DNA of 14,800 bases from CAZUGA01 sp964619885 (GCA_964619885.1 CAZUGA010000064.1:1-14800), one strand, 5' to 3'. Numbered from the stretch's first letter, positions 7,492-14,738 are shown. The notes: a model not told the origin generated them from the sequence alone. Numbers and translations are program-made.

Positions 7492-7530
7492 ATTGTATTC
7501 TGAAACCCGACAAATACAAAAATTTTTTTT
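7492..7530 (-). promoter_or_regulatory. Candidate acpP promoter with UP-like A/T tract
   Basis: On the minus strand, TTGTAT (7514-7519), a 16-nt spacer and TACAAT (7492-7497, 5/6 match to -10) put a start near 7485, about 40 nt before acpP. A run of consecutive A and T bases (from about 7520 to 7535) lies directly upstream of the -35 box, like an UP element. The -35 and -10 boxes are part of a 7-bp inverted repeat, TTGTATT (7493-7499) and AATACAA (7513-7519), which could be an operator or coincidence. The rest of the 7447-7679 gap shows no gene. Confidence 0.5.
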
Positions 7531-7679
7531 AAATTTAGCCCGTATTTATATTAGCTTAGTAAATTAATATTTGGATATCAAACAGATATGCTACCTTTCT
7601 AATATATCACTTGAATCCATTTTTCATAGACAAAGCATTAGGACTCCATCAGTAATGTCATAAAAAACCACCAACTCCT

Positions 7680-8414
7680 TTACACCATAAACATCCCCCC
7701 ATTAACGTGTAAAGTTTCTCCCGTTATATAAGATGCGTCTGATGAAGCCAAAAACGCAACCGCATTGGCGACCTCTTCAGCATCACCCAACCTTGCCAAG
7801 GGTATACTGGAGAGCAAGGCTTTCTTTTGCTCTTCCGGTAACGCTTGGGTCATATCCGTATCGATAAATCCAGGAGCAACTGCATTAACGGTAATATTAC
7901 GGCTTCCAACTTCTCTGGCTAAAGATTTACTAAATCCAATAATGCCAGCTTTAGCCGCCGAATAATTGGTTTGGCCAGGGTTTCCCGTTGCACCCACAAC
8001 TGACGTAATGTTAATAATACGCCCGAATTTAGCTTTCATCATGCCACGCAAGCACGCTTTGGACATTCGATATATCGACTTTAAATTGGTATCTATTATA
8101 CTATCCCACTCTTCTTCTTTCATGCGAATCAATAAGTTATCTTGCGTAATCCCAGCATTATTAACTAAAATTGTTGGCACGCCATATTCAGATATTGTTG
8201 TTTTGATTAGGTCTGAAATTGATTCTGGATCAGTAACATTGAGCACCATTCCTATACCCAATCCACAAACCGATATCGACGATGTAATATTCGCTGCGCC
8301 GGTTTCCGTAGTCGCTGTCCCAATAACAGTAGACCCCGAAGATGCCAAGTTCATGGCAATAGCCCGACCTATACCCCGACTTGCGCCAGTTACAATGGCG
8401 ATTTGATTTGTCAT
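7680..8414 (-). CDS. fabG: 3-oxoacyl-[acyl-carrier-protein] reductase
   Basis: 244 residues, the standard FabG length. A short-chain dehydrogenase that reduces 3-ketoacyl-ACP with NADPH in each elongation cycle. The Rossmann motif TGASRGIGRA (9-18), NNAG (85-88) and the catalytic Ser138, Tyr151 and Lys155 (YSAAK) are visible. The C-terminal ITGETLHVNGGMFMV is typical of true FabG. The ATG at 8414 overlaps the fabD TGA stop as ATGA, and GGAG lies eight bases upstream inside fabD, so the two are translationally coupled. Many SDR proteins look alike, but position and length make FabG secure. Confidence 0.97.
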   Translation of the reverse strand: MTNQIAIVTGASRGIGRAIAMNLASSGSTVIGTATTETGAANITSSISVCGLGIGMVLNVTDPESISDLIKTTISEYGVPTILVNNAGITQDNLLIRMKEEEWDSIIDTNLKSIYRMSKACLRGMMKAKFGRIINITSVVGATGNPGQTNYSAAKAGIIGFSKSLAREVGSRNITVNAVAPGFIDTDMTQALPEEQKKALLSSIPLARLGDAEEVANAVAFLASSDASYITGETLHVNGGMFMV

Positions 8415-9352
8415 TCGAAAAACTCCAGCGCTTTTTGCATAGTATTATTATCGGTAATGGCTAAAGCATCGCAGGTTTTTACAATACGTTTATTGAGTCC
8501 GCTTAAGACCTTACCTGGGCCACATTCGACTATTGTGTTTACCCCCTGATCTCGCATAAAGGTAATGGTGTCTACCCAACGAACCGGGCTGTAAAGTTGT
8601 TTGGCGAGAACGCTGCGTATTACTTCCGGAGCAGCGTGCGAAGCAACATCAACATTGTGGATCACCGGTATTTCAGGTGAACGCAATTCAACAGTTTTTA
8701 ATCTCAGTGCAAATTGTTCAGCAGCCGGTTCCATCAATTCACAATGTGAAGGAACGCTAACCGGTAATAACATGGCGCGCCGCGCACCCTTGTCTTTCGC
8801 AGCGGTTATTGCCTGACCCACAGCATCAGCATGCCCTGCGATAACGACCTGTCCGGGTGCATTAAAATTGACCGGTGCGACTATTTTTTCACCAGCTAGG
8901 TCCTTGCATAATGTGACAACATCCGGGTCATCCATACCTATAATAGCCGCCATCGCACCCATACCTGATGGTACAGCTTCCTGCATCAATCGAGCACGTT
9001 CCCGAACCAATAAAATGGCGTCATCAAACGACAACGCATCCGCACAAACCAATGCGCTTATTTCCCCCAAGCTGTGTCCAGCCATCCAGCCAGGCCTAAG
9101 CTCACTAGATTTACACCATACTCGCCACACAGCGACCCCAGAGACCAACATTAAAGGCTGGGTGTTCTCGGTTTGATTAAGTTGTTCTACCGGCCCCTCC
9201 TTTACAATCTTCCAAAGATCGGTTGAAATAATTTGCGATGCGCTTTCAAACGTCTTTTCGACCTCAGGATGCGTTTCGGCAAGATCCATTAACATTCCCA
9301 AGCTTTGTGAGCCCTGTCCGGGAAAAACAAATGCGACATTGTTGTATTGCAT
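8411..9352 (-). CDS. fabD: Malonyl-CoA:ACP transacylase
   Basis: 313 residues, normal length. Transfers malonyl from CoA to AcpP, supplying the extender unit for FabH and FabF. Key features are FVFPGQGSQ (9-16), the nucleophile Ser94 in GHSLGE, an arginine in LLVRERARLM (about 117-121) expected to bind the malonyl carboxylate, His203 in VPSHCELM, and the late GPGKVLSGLNKR segment. The start ATG at 9352 has only an A/T-rich leader and no recognisable Shine-Dalgarno sequence. It is separated from fabH by 227 nt, unusually wide for this operon, and overlaps fabG by four bases. Confidence 0.97.
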   Translation of the reverse strand: MQYNNVAFVFPGQGSQSLGMLMDLAETHPEVEKTFESASQIISTDLWKIVKEGPVEQLNQTENTQPLMLVSGVAVWRVWCKSSELRPGWMAGHSLGEISALVCADALSFDDAILLVRERARLMQEAVPSGMGAMAAIIGMDDPDVVTLCKDLAGEKIVAPVNFNAPGQVVIAGHADAVGQAITAAKDKGARRAMLLPVSVPSHCELMEPAAEQFALRLKTVELRSPEIPVIHNVDVASHAAPEVIRSVLAKQLYSPVRWVDTITFMRDQGVNTIVECGPGKVLSGLNKRIVKTCDALAITDNNTMQKALEFFE

Positions 9353-9504
9353 AATCGATTTTTAAAATTTTGTTTATATGCAGGGCTACAATTTAGGATT
9401 CAACTAGGGATACGGATCCATACGAAAATTAGGGAATGCAACCCCACGCCGGCTCCTATGTTTGTTTCAGGATAATCTAATAGAATTTTTTGTAATATTC
9501 CGTC

Positions 9505-9527
9505 AACGCTCGATAATATTCAGCGTT
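9505..9527. repeat. Inverted repeat in the fabH-fabD gap
   Basis: AACGCT (9505-9510) and AGCGTT (9522-9527) form a 6-bp stem with an 11-nt loop, about 50 nt after the fabH stop. The 8-bp word TAATATTC occurs in the loop (9514-9521) and again at 9493-9500. There is no U-run, so a terminator is unlikely. Otherwise I see no gene in 9353-9579; TTGAAT (9398-9403) and TATAAA (9373-9378) with a 19-nt spacer are a weak fabD promoter guess. Confidence 0.35.
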
Positions 9528-9579
9528 TGCCATCTATACTTGGCGACCAAAGCGGTACTTGATAACAGAAATTGGCATA

Positions 9580-10542
9580 TCATACTCGGAGCAGCGCTGA
9601 ACCCCAAACAAATCCCCCGCCGAAAGCCTCCATCAGAACAGCTTGGCCTGGTCTAATCCGTCCATCCCGAAGCCCTTCGTTCAAAGCTAATGGCACTGAT
9701 GCGGATGAAGTATTACCTTGCGTTTCTATAGTAACTATAACCCGCTCGATTGGTAATCGCAGTTTTTTTGCGGTTGCAGAAATGATCCTGATATTGGCCT
9801 GATGTGGCACCAGCCAATCTATTTCATCCCGCTCCATTCCATTTGCAGCCAAAGTTTCGTCGGCAATACGCCCCAAAGTATTCACCGCAACCTTGAACAC
9901 ATCATTGCCCTTCATTGCGATATACGGGAGATCTTTTAGGTTGGGTTGACTTTTCGGATTGGGTAGATATAACAAATCCTGGTGTTTACCGTCGGAATGA
10001 ATATGGGTGGACAATATTCCCGGTGTATCAGATGCTTGCAAAACGACGGCGCCAGCGCCGTCACCAAATAAAATACAGGTGCTTCGGTCCGTCCAATCGA
10101 GGAGTCGTGAATTAATTTCACTACCGACAAGCAACACATTTTTTGCGGTTCCGGCCCGAATGTATTGATCCGCAATGCTAAGCCCGTAAATAAAGCCGGA
10201 ACACGCGGCTTGTACGTCAAAGGCCGCACAATTTCCCGCCTCTAATCGAGCTTGCAATAAACATGCGGTGCTTGGAAATGTTCGATCGGAAGAACTGGTT
10301 GCGGTAATGATGAGATCTATATCCTGAACATCAAGATGCGCTACCTGCAAAGCTTGTCTGGCCGCAACTTCCGCCATACTAGATGCGGTTTCATTCTCTG
10401 CGGCGATGTGACGGCTGCGGATCCCTGTTCGCTCATAAATCCAGCTGTCTGAGGTATCGACTGTTTCTGAAATTTCGTGATTGGTTAAGACCTTCTCGGG
10501 CAAATATCCACCGGTCCCAATAACCCGCGAATGTTTGCTCAC
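9580..10542 (-). CDS. fabH: 3-oxoacyl-[acyl-carrier-protein] synthase III (KAS III)
   Basis: 320 residues, normal for FabH. Condenses acetyl-CoA with malonyl-ACP to start fatty acid synthesis. The Cys-His-Asn triad is visible: C114 in VQAACSGFIYGL, H247 in WLVPHQANIRI and N277 in TQGNTSSASVPLAL. DSWIYERTGIRSRHI (32-46), FGDGAGAVVL and the C-terminal EAFGGGFVWGSAL also match. The start is GTG (10540-10542), overlapping the plsX TGA as GTGA. AAGGA lies seven bases upstream, and the N-terminus (VIGTGGYLPEKVLTN) has the usual spacing, so this start is well supported. FabH between plsX and fabD matches the enterobacterial order; as I recall, Pseudomonas lacks fabH at this place. Confidence 0.97.
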   Translation of the reverse strand: MSKHSRVIGTGGYLPEKVLTNHEISETVDTSDSWIYERTGIRSRHIAAENETASSMAEVAARQALQVAHLDVQDIDLIITATSSSDRTFPSTACLLQARLEAGNCAAFDVQAACSGFIYGLSIADQYIRAGTAKNVLLVGSEINSRLLDWTDRSTCILFGDGAGAVVLQASDTPGILSTHIHSDGKHQDLLYLPNPKSQPNLKDLPYIAMKGNDVFKVAVNTLGRIADETLAANGMERDEIDWLVPHQANIRIISATAKKLRLPIERVIVTIETQGNTSSASVPLALNEGLRDGRIRPGQAVLMEAFGGGFVWGSALLRV

Positions 10543-11567
10543 GCAGGAATCCTTTCGGCGAATATTTTTTCAACACGGTCGCCTATTTTTTGAGGTATCG
10601 CTTGTTCGACTTCCAAAAGCGCTATCTTAATGGCGTTCGAAAATGCCACAGCGTCCGCGCCACCGTGGCTCTTAATTACAATACCCCGTAAGCCAAGCAA
10701 ACTCGCGCCATTGTATAATCTTGGATCGACGCGTTTCTTAAAGGTTTGCAGTACGGGCAAGGCCACTATTGCAGCCATTTTACTCAAGATATTTTTGTTA
10801 AATGTTGTTTTTATTGCATGGAGAATCATTTTTGCGGCACCTTCACTGGCTTTAAGCGCCACGTTACCGACAAAGCCATCTGTAACAATGAGATCTACTT
10901 CGCCGGCACACAGATGGTCTCCCTCTACATAGCCAACGAAGTTTAAATGCGAATTTGCAAGAAGTTTTGATGCGGTTTTGACCTGTTCGTTGCCCTTAAT
11001 TTCTTCGGAACCAATATTCAAAAGACCCACCTTGGGTCTATCTATCAATTCTACCGCGCGAACCAATTCGTAACCCATAACCGCAAATTGGAATAAATGT
11101 TCAGCGGAACAATCAACATTCGCACCCAAATCGAGCACATAAGTGTGTCCTTGAATGGATGGTAGGGTTCCAATGATGGCCGGTCGATCAATTCCCGGAA
11201 TCATCTTCAATACAAAACGAGCTGTGGCCATCAATGCACCTGTATTACCAGCACTCACACAGGCATCAGCTGTTCCATCTTTGACCAGATTTATAGCAAC
11301 ACGCATGGACGAATCTTTCTTATTCCTCAATACCTTTGACGGCGAGTCGTCCATTTCAATGCGTTGAGAAGCATGGTGAATCTTGATTCGGGATGCCAAT
11401 TCCTGCGGAATATCGCTAATGCTTTTATCTAAGACATTTTTATCGCCTACTAGAATGAGATGTAGATTCTCATTCTCCTCCAAACTGCTAATCGCAGCGG
11501 GAATAGTAACACCCGGCCCGTGGTCGCCACCCATAGCGTCCAGGGCAATTGTTGATATTGCGCCCAT
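10539..11567 (-). CDS. plsX: Phosphate acyltransferase PlsX
   Basis: 342 residues from the ATG at 11567. Converts acyl-ACP to acyl-phosphate for PlsY, the first step of phosphatidic acid synthesis in this route; a peripheral membrane enzyme. Signature segments are IALDAMGGDHGP near the N-terminus, SMRVAINLVKDG, SAGNTGALMA, LDLGANVDC, GLLNIGSEEIKGNEQVK, VEGDHLCAGEVDLIVTDGFVGN and a late SHGGADAVAFSNAI. The frame extends four codons up to a TTG, but that segment contains the ribosome binding site (GGAG, 11574-11577, six bases from the ATG), so the ATG is preferred. It follows rpmF by 85 nt, the conserved rpmF-plsX pair, and overlaps fabH by four bases. Confidence 0.97.
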   Translation of the reverse strand: MGAISTIALDAMGGDHGPGVTIPAAISSLEENENLHLILVGDKNVLDKSISDIPQELASRIKIHHASQRIEMDDSPSKVLRNKKDSSMRVAINLVKDGTADACVSAGNTGALMATARFVLKMIPGIDRPAIIGTLPSIQGHTYVLDLGANVDCSAEHLFQFAVMGYELVRAVELIDRPKVGLLNIGSEEIKGNEQVKTASKLLANSHLNFVGYVEGDHLCAGEVDLIVTDGFVGNVALKASEGAAKMILHAIKTTFNKNILSKMAAIVALPVLQTFKKRVDPRLYNGASLLGLRGIVIKSHGGADAVAFSNAIKIALLEVEQAIPQKIGDRVEKIFAERIPA

Positions 11568-11590
11568 AAAGTACTCCAACCCCGCCCAGG

Positions 11591-11618
11591 ATTATTCTAG
11601 TTAACGCGGCTCGATCAA
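11591..11618 (-). promoter_or_regulatory. Candidate plsX promoter in the rpmF-plsX gap
   Basis: On the minus strand, TTGATC (11613-11618), a 16-nt spacer and AATAAT (11591-11596). A run of eight A residues lies a few bases upstream of the -35 box and could act as an UP element. It would give plsX a leader of about 16-20 nt carrying its GGAG site. This is a box match only; the operon could equally be read through from yceD. Confidence 0.3.
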
Positions 11619-11652
11619 TGTTTTTTTTATAACGGGAAATAGTAAAATAGTG

Positions 11653-11835
11653 TTATTCGTCTTCTTTACCGGTTACGACTTTTTTGCCACGGTAGAACCC
11701 GTCTGCACTGACGTGATGCCTCAAATGTAACTCACCGCTTGTTGGATCCTGACTCAGGGTTGCGGATTTAAGCCCGTCATGGCCTCTACGCATACCACGT
11801 CTAGATCGTGTCACCTTATGTTTTTGTACTGCCAT
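11653..11835 (-). CDS. rpmF: 50S ribosomal protein L32
   Basis: 60 residues, basic, the normal size of bL32. The N-terminal MAVQKHKVTRSRRGMRRGHDGL and HLRHHVSADGFYRGKKV match E. coli L32 closely. There are no cysteines, so it is the zinc-free form. The ATG at 11835 is one base after the yceD stop (TAG-T-ATG), and AGGAG lies nine bases upstream inside yceD, a strong ribosome binding site. yceD-rpmF-plsX is a conserved order linking ribosome and lipid synthesis. Confidence 0.98.
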   Translation of the reverse strand: MAVQKHKVTRSRRGMRRGHDGLKSATLSQDPTSGELHLRHHVSADGFYRGKKVVTGKEDE

Positions 11836-11836
11836 A

Positions 11837-12337
11837 CTAATTCTCTCCTGTAAATTTAAAATCAGCTAATACGGAAAACGGGTTATCCGTTTCCTCAATA
11901 CCGTTCGACAACTCTGGTTCGATTCTACATCCCGAATGCTTTGAAATAATTGGTAACGCGAGCAACAATTCCTCTTCAACAATTTCTTTAGCTGGTGCTT
12001 TTCTTTCTTCTACCAGCAATGGTTCATAACAATCCTGCAACAACAAGGCCTCATCCAATGACGATACCGCCGCCAGGCTAAAGCTTGAGTTGACCTGAAA
12101 ATCCATTGGGTCACAGCATACCTGACATTCTAACTTCAAATTAGCGCTTACACGCCCTTGGATAACAAATGCTTTATCTTCTTTAAGAAAATTTAGTTCG
12201 TAGTATACATCCCCTGTCTTTTCGACCAATGATTCGCCGAGCCTTAACATTGCCACAAGCGGCATTTTACCAGCAAAAGATTTCTCCCGCTCTGCAAGGC
12301 TAAAAGGATCAATATACTCGGGTAATCTGTCCTGCAT
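11837..12337 (-). CDS. yceD: YceD/DUF177 protein (23S rRNA accumulation factor)
   Basis: 166 residues from the ATG at 12337. YceD (DUF177) is required for normal 23S rRNA accumulation in plants and E. coli; its mechanism is unclear. Family segments include the N-terminal DPFSLAERE (10-18), LECQVCCDP with C71, C74 and C75 (the family's CxxC region), EEELLLALPIISKH (121-134) and the terminal NPFSVLADFK (152-161). An upstream TTG (12376) would add 13 residues that do not resemble the family, and that TTG with the next three bases reads TTGACA, a perfect -35 box. The ATG at 12337 gives MQDRLPEYIDP, matching the expected N-terminus. No Shine-Dalgarno sequence is seen; the mRNA leader may be only a few bases. 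Confidence 0.9.
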   Translation of the reverse strand: MQDRLPEYIDPFSLAEREKSFAGKMPLVAMLRLGESLVEKTGDVYYELNFLKEDKAFVIQGRVSANLKLECQVCCDPMDFQVNSSFSLAAVSSLDEALLLQDCYEPLLVEERKAPAKEIVEEELLLALPIISKHSGCRIEPELSNGIEETDNPFSVLADFKFTGEN

Positions 12338-12346
12338 AACTGTACA

Positions 12347-12376
12347 ATGATAACGGTCTTTTGGAAATTCTGTCAA
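12347..12376 (-). promoter_or_regulatory. Strong sigma70 promoter candidate for the yceD-rpmF-plsX-fab operon
   Basis: On the minus strand, TTGACA (12371-12376, perfect), an 18-nt spacer and TATCAT (12347-12352, 5/6). The -10 box ends only nine bases before the yceD ATG at 12337, so the transcript would start about three bases from the start codon. On the plus strand, TAAAAT (12379-12384) next to the same box is a weak -10 candidate for maf, but no good -35 accompanies it. Confidence 0.6.
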
Positions 12377-12413
12377 AATAAAATAACCGAATTACAACGG
12401 ACAATTAATTTTG

Positions 12414-13004
12414 ATGGCCATTTCGATAGAAAAATTTTTATTGGCTTCCAGTTCACCGTATAGAAGACAATTATTACAAAAAGTCATCGGTGAGTTTATT
12501 ACCGTAGCGCCTGAGGTTGATGAAACCCGGGCTCCCGAAGAAACGCCACGTCATTTGGCTGTCCGATTGGCGGAAGCGAAGGTACGGGCGTTGACTAGTA
12601 CTTATAACGATTATTGGATTATCGCGTCGGACCAAGTCGCTGTATGTGGCTCTTCAATTTTAGGAAAACCTGGGGATGCCGCTACAGCAGTCAATCAATT
12701 AGAGGTTGTTTCCGGTAAAACCGTAAATTTTTACACTGCCGTGAGTATATTCAATCCAGGTTGCGCAGACGTTTTAACCGAGTTGGATTCCTGCAAGGTT
12801 GTCTTTAAAAGGCTCAGAGAGGCTCAAATTAAACACTATATAGCCATTGACAACCCCCTCGATTGCGCAGGCAGTTTCAAATCCGAAGGTTTTGGTATTG
12901 TATTGATGGAACGTTTTATAGGCGACGACCCCAATGCTCTGGTTGGACTTCCTCTAATAAAATTGACCCAAATGCTGGAACGCATGGGCATCAACCTGCT
13001 CTAA
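12414..13004 (+). CDS. yceF: Maf-like nucleotide pyrophosphatase, YceF subgroup
   Basis: 196 residues. Maf proteins hydrolyse non-canonical nucleoside triphosphates to monophosphates; the E. coli YceF subgroup prefers 7-methyl-GTP. The N-terminal LLASSSPYRRQLL (9-21), APEVDETRAPEETPRHLAVRLAEAK (32-56) and SDQV with catalytic Asp73 are visible. CAGSFKSEGFGI (151-162) and DPNALVGLPLIKL (172-184) match YceF rather than the YhdE (dTTP/UTP) subgroup. A TTG directly before the ATG extends the frame by one codon; the ATG at 12414 is preferred. The gene is divergent from yceD with 76 nt between them, the arrangement known in E. coli. The short spacing suggests overlapping promoters. No clear Shine-Dalgarno sequence. 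Confidence 0.94.
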   Translation: MAISIEKFLLASSSPYRRQLLQKVIGEFITVAPEVDETRAPEETPRHLAVRLAEAKVRALTSTYNDYWIIASDQVAVCGSSILGKPGDAATAVNQLEVVSGKTVNFYTAVSIFNPGCADVLTELDSCKVVFKRLREAQIKHYIAIDNPLDCAGSFKSEGFGIVLMERFIGDDPNALVGLPLIKLTQMLERMGINLL

Positions 13005-13152
13005 ACTACGCAGATCGTATAGCCATCAATACACTCGAGAGAAAATTTAAGCCTCTAAAATGCGAATTTGTATGGAGATAAAACGTATCCTATCAAAAGG
13101 GATTCGATTGAATAGTTACTCCGCTAACCAACCATCGGCACACTAGAAAGCA

Positions 13153-14031
13153 TTAGTATCTAATATTCGAACTTGGGACTATCAAATCGAAGACCTTGGA
13201 AAAATCTCCCGCCACTTCTCCCATTGCCTCACTAATTTGCTCTTCGTTTAGAGATAGAGTGTCTAAGGTTTCCTGTGAGATTTCTGCCAAAGTTTCCTCT
13301 ATCGAATAACCTTGAAGACTGACCTCGCACAATCTGTTTGCCAGATATATCAGATTTGCATCCATGCGGTGAACAGAAGCCGCTTCGGGTCTTAGGTGGT
13401 ATGCCACACCCTCGCATAGCGCCTCCGGAAGTTGCCAAAGCTGAAATAATTCATGCGCAACCATAGCGTGATCGAAACCGAGGATTTCAATCTCCAAGCC
13501 GGGAATAAGCCGGTGATTATCGCCGACGGCCAGTAGTATTTCTCGAGATTCGTCGGGTAGCTTAGTATAAATCAGTAAGGATCCGATATCACTCAATAAT
13601 CCGCCTACAAATAAGCGCTCAGGCTGTAATACCGAGCATTTTTTAGCAAGTTGTCTTGCGATCACGCCGCGTTGAACACTACGCATCCAAAATTCGGTCA
13701 TATCGATTAGATCTTGCGGTATTTTGCTAAATGACTCGACAGCCGATGTCGCCAAGACCAAATTCCGTAGATCTTCAATACCTATGACAGTAATTGCCCG
13801 CCCTACTGTATCGATCTTCGATTTAAAGCCATAAAAAGAACTATTAACGATTTTTAACAATCGCGTCGTCAAGCTGGGGTCATTACTAATCACCTGACCC
13901 AAATCATTTGCATCATATTTGGGATTGACAATCATTGAATTGACTTGCATTGCAATGTCTGGAAGAGACACTAGATCAACCGCGCCTTGCACAAGTTGCT
14001 GCGGTGTTAAAGATTCAATTTTAGCGACCAT
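13153..14031 (-). CDS. HDOD-domain signal transduction protein
   Basis: 292 residues. HDOD is an HD-related output domain found in bacterial signalling proteins; most members lack HD phosphohydrolase activity. The domain covers roughly residues 18-215: LVSLPDIAMQV, NDPSLTTRLLKIVNSSFYGF, IDTVGRAITVIGIEDLRNLVL, GLLSDIG and HAMVAHELFQLWQLPE. At the HD position the sequence reads SD (147-148), so catalysis is unlikely. There is no other recognisable domain, signal peptide or membrane segment. The ATG at 14031 overlaps the end of the upstream transglycosylase gene by 11 nt, so they are probably co-transcribed. It converges on maf across 148 nt (13005-13152), where I see no convincing terminator hairpin. 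Specific role unknown. Confidence 0.9.
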   Translation of the reverse strand: MVAKIESLTPQQLVQGAVDLVSLPDIAMQVNSMIVNPKYDANDLGQVISNDPSLTTRLLKIVNSSFYGFKSKIDTVGRAITVIGIEDLRNLVLATSAVESFSKIPQDLIDMTEFWMRSVQRGVIARQLAKKCSVLQPERLFVGGLLSDIGSLLIYTKLPDESREILLAVGDNHRLIPGLEIEILGFDHAMVAHELFQLWQLPEALCEGVAYHLRPEAASVHRMDANLIYLANRLCEVSLQGYSIEETLAEISQETLDTLSLNEEQISEAMGEVAGDFSKVFDLIVPSSNIRY

Positions 14032-14626
14032 AAAATTTCATAACCTTCGCCACATAGTGGCGTGTTTCGTTAAATGGTGGAATTTTATTTCCATACTTGA
14101 TGACATTATGTTCACCAGCGTTATATGCAGCGACAGCGAGCTTTATATCCGATTCAAACATCTTCAATAATTCGCTTAGATAGCGCGCGCCCCCATTTAT
14201 GTTTTCGGTCGGATTCTCCCGATCTTTAACACCAAATCGTTTTGCCGTCTGCGGCATAAGCTGCATCAAACCCACCGCACCCTTATGTGAAACGGCGTTT
14301 GGATTGTAAGCTGACTCTGCCCTGATCACTGCATGCAACAAGCGTGGATCCAAACTATGTTTGGCTGCAGCAGTATTTATGATTGGGCTAAATTTCTTTT
14401 TATTCTTGCTCATCGCGGCAAAACCTTTATTGCCGGATTTTTTCTTTTTGTATCGAATAATCGATTTTATTATCAGCTTATATTGAGAGTTCTGTGGTTC
14501 GTCGGTGTAAATGACTTGGCCACTATTCGGGTCGACATATTTGTAAATATCAGCTTTGGAGGCGAAGCTTGAAATCAACAACGAAAAGCTAATCGCTGTA
14601 ATGAAAGTACTGGATTTTATGCGCAT
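14021..14626 (-). CDS. Secreted SLT-type lytic transglycosylase with DUF4124 N-terminus
   Basis: 201 residues. Residues 1-25 form a signal peptide (basic start, hydrophobic core, likely cleavage after ASKA), sending it to the periplasm. Residues 26-44 (DIYKYVDPNSGQVIYTDEP) match the start of DUF4124, a small domain often found before SLT domains. A lysine-rich linker (60-78) leads to the SLT domain (about 85-200): catalytic Glu104 in AVIRAESAYNPNAVS, then GAVGLMQLMPQTAKRFGV, ENINGGARYLSELL, AVAAYNAGE and TRHYVAKV. It should cut peptidoglycan with 1,6-anhydro product formation. The ATG at 14626 precedes a good signal peptide; the ribosome binding site is weak. It overlaps the HDOD gene start. 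This family is broad, so no gene symbol is given. Confidence 0.92.
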   Translation of the reverse strand: MRIKSSTFITAISFSLLISSFASKADIYKYVDPNSGQVIYTDEPQNSQYKLIIKSIIRYKKKKSGNKGFAAMSKNKKKFSPIINTAAAKHSLDPRLLHAVIRAESAYNPNAVSHKGAVGLMQLMPQTAKRFGVKDRENPTENINGGARYLSELLKMFESDIKLAVAAYNAGEHNVIKYGNKIPPFNETRHYVAKVMKFYGR

Positions 14627-14709
14627 TTATAGTTAGGACTTGCTTGATCTCGTGGGGCTGGGATTTAGTTCACTTTAGCATATCAATGAAAATTGACCAG
14701 CCTACGGAA

Positions 14710-14738
14710 GTTATATTCTTTACAAGATAGAATGCTAA
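14710..14738 (-). promoter_or_regulatory. Candidate promoter of the SLT-HDOD pair
   Basis: On the minus strand, TTAGCA (14733-14738), an optimal 17-nt spacer and TATAAC (14710-14715, 5/6). The start would fall near 14703, giving a leader of about 76 nt. The rest of 14627-14800 shows no gene or RNA that I recognise. Confidence 0.4.

Noticed and set aside
7645..7656. Small inverted repeats between fabG and acpP (CATTA/TAATG, ATATC/GATAT)
   Set aside because: Stems of 5 A/T-rich base pairs are expected by chance in such DNA.
7638..7680. AAGGAG directly after the fabG stop, followed by a 7-codon ORF (ATG at 7661, TAA at 7638)
   Set aside because: The ATG is 13 nt from the AAGGAG, too far, and the peptide is too short to support. 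Possibly a relic, but nothing shows it is translated.
7966..8406. Plus-strand 146-codon open frame opposite fabG
   Set aside because: Antisense to a complete, motif-perfect fabG; composition is explained by the opposite strand.
13005..13152. Bidirectional terminator expected between convergent maf and the HDOD gene
   Set aside because: The only pairing seen (near 13074-13090, about 5 bp with a bulge) lacks a T-run on either side, so no terminator is called.
13587..13593. HD phosphohydrolase activity for the 13153-14031 product
   Set aside because: The HD doublet position reads Ser-Asp, and the domain order fits HDOD, a non-catalytic output domain.
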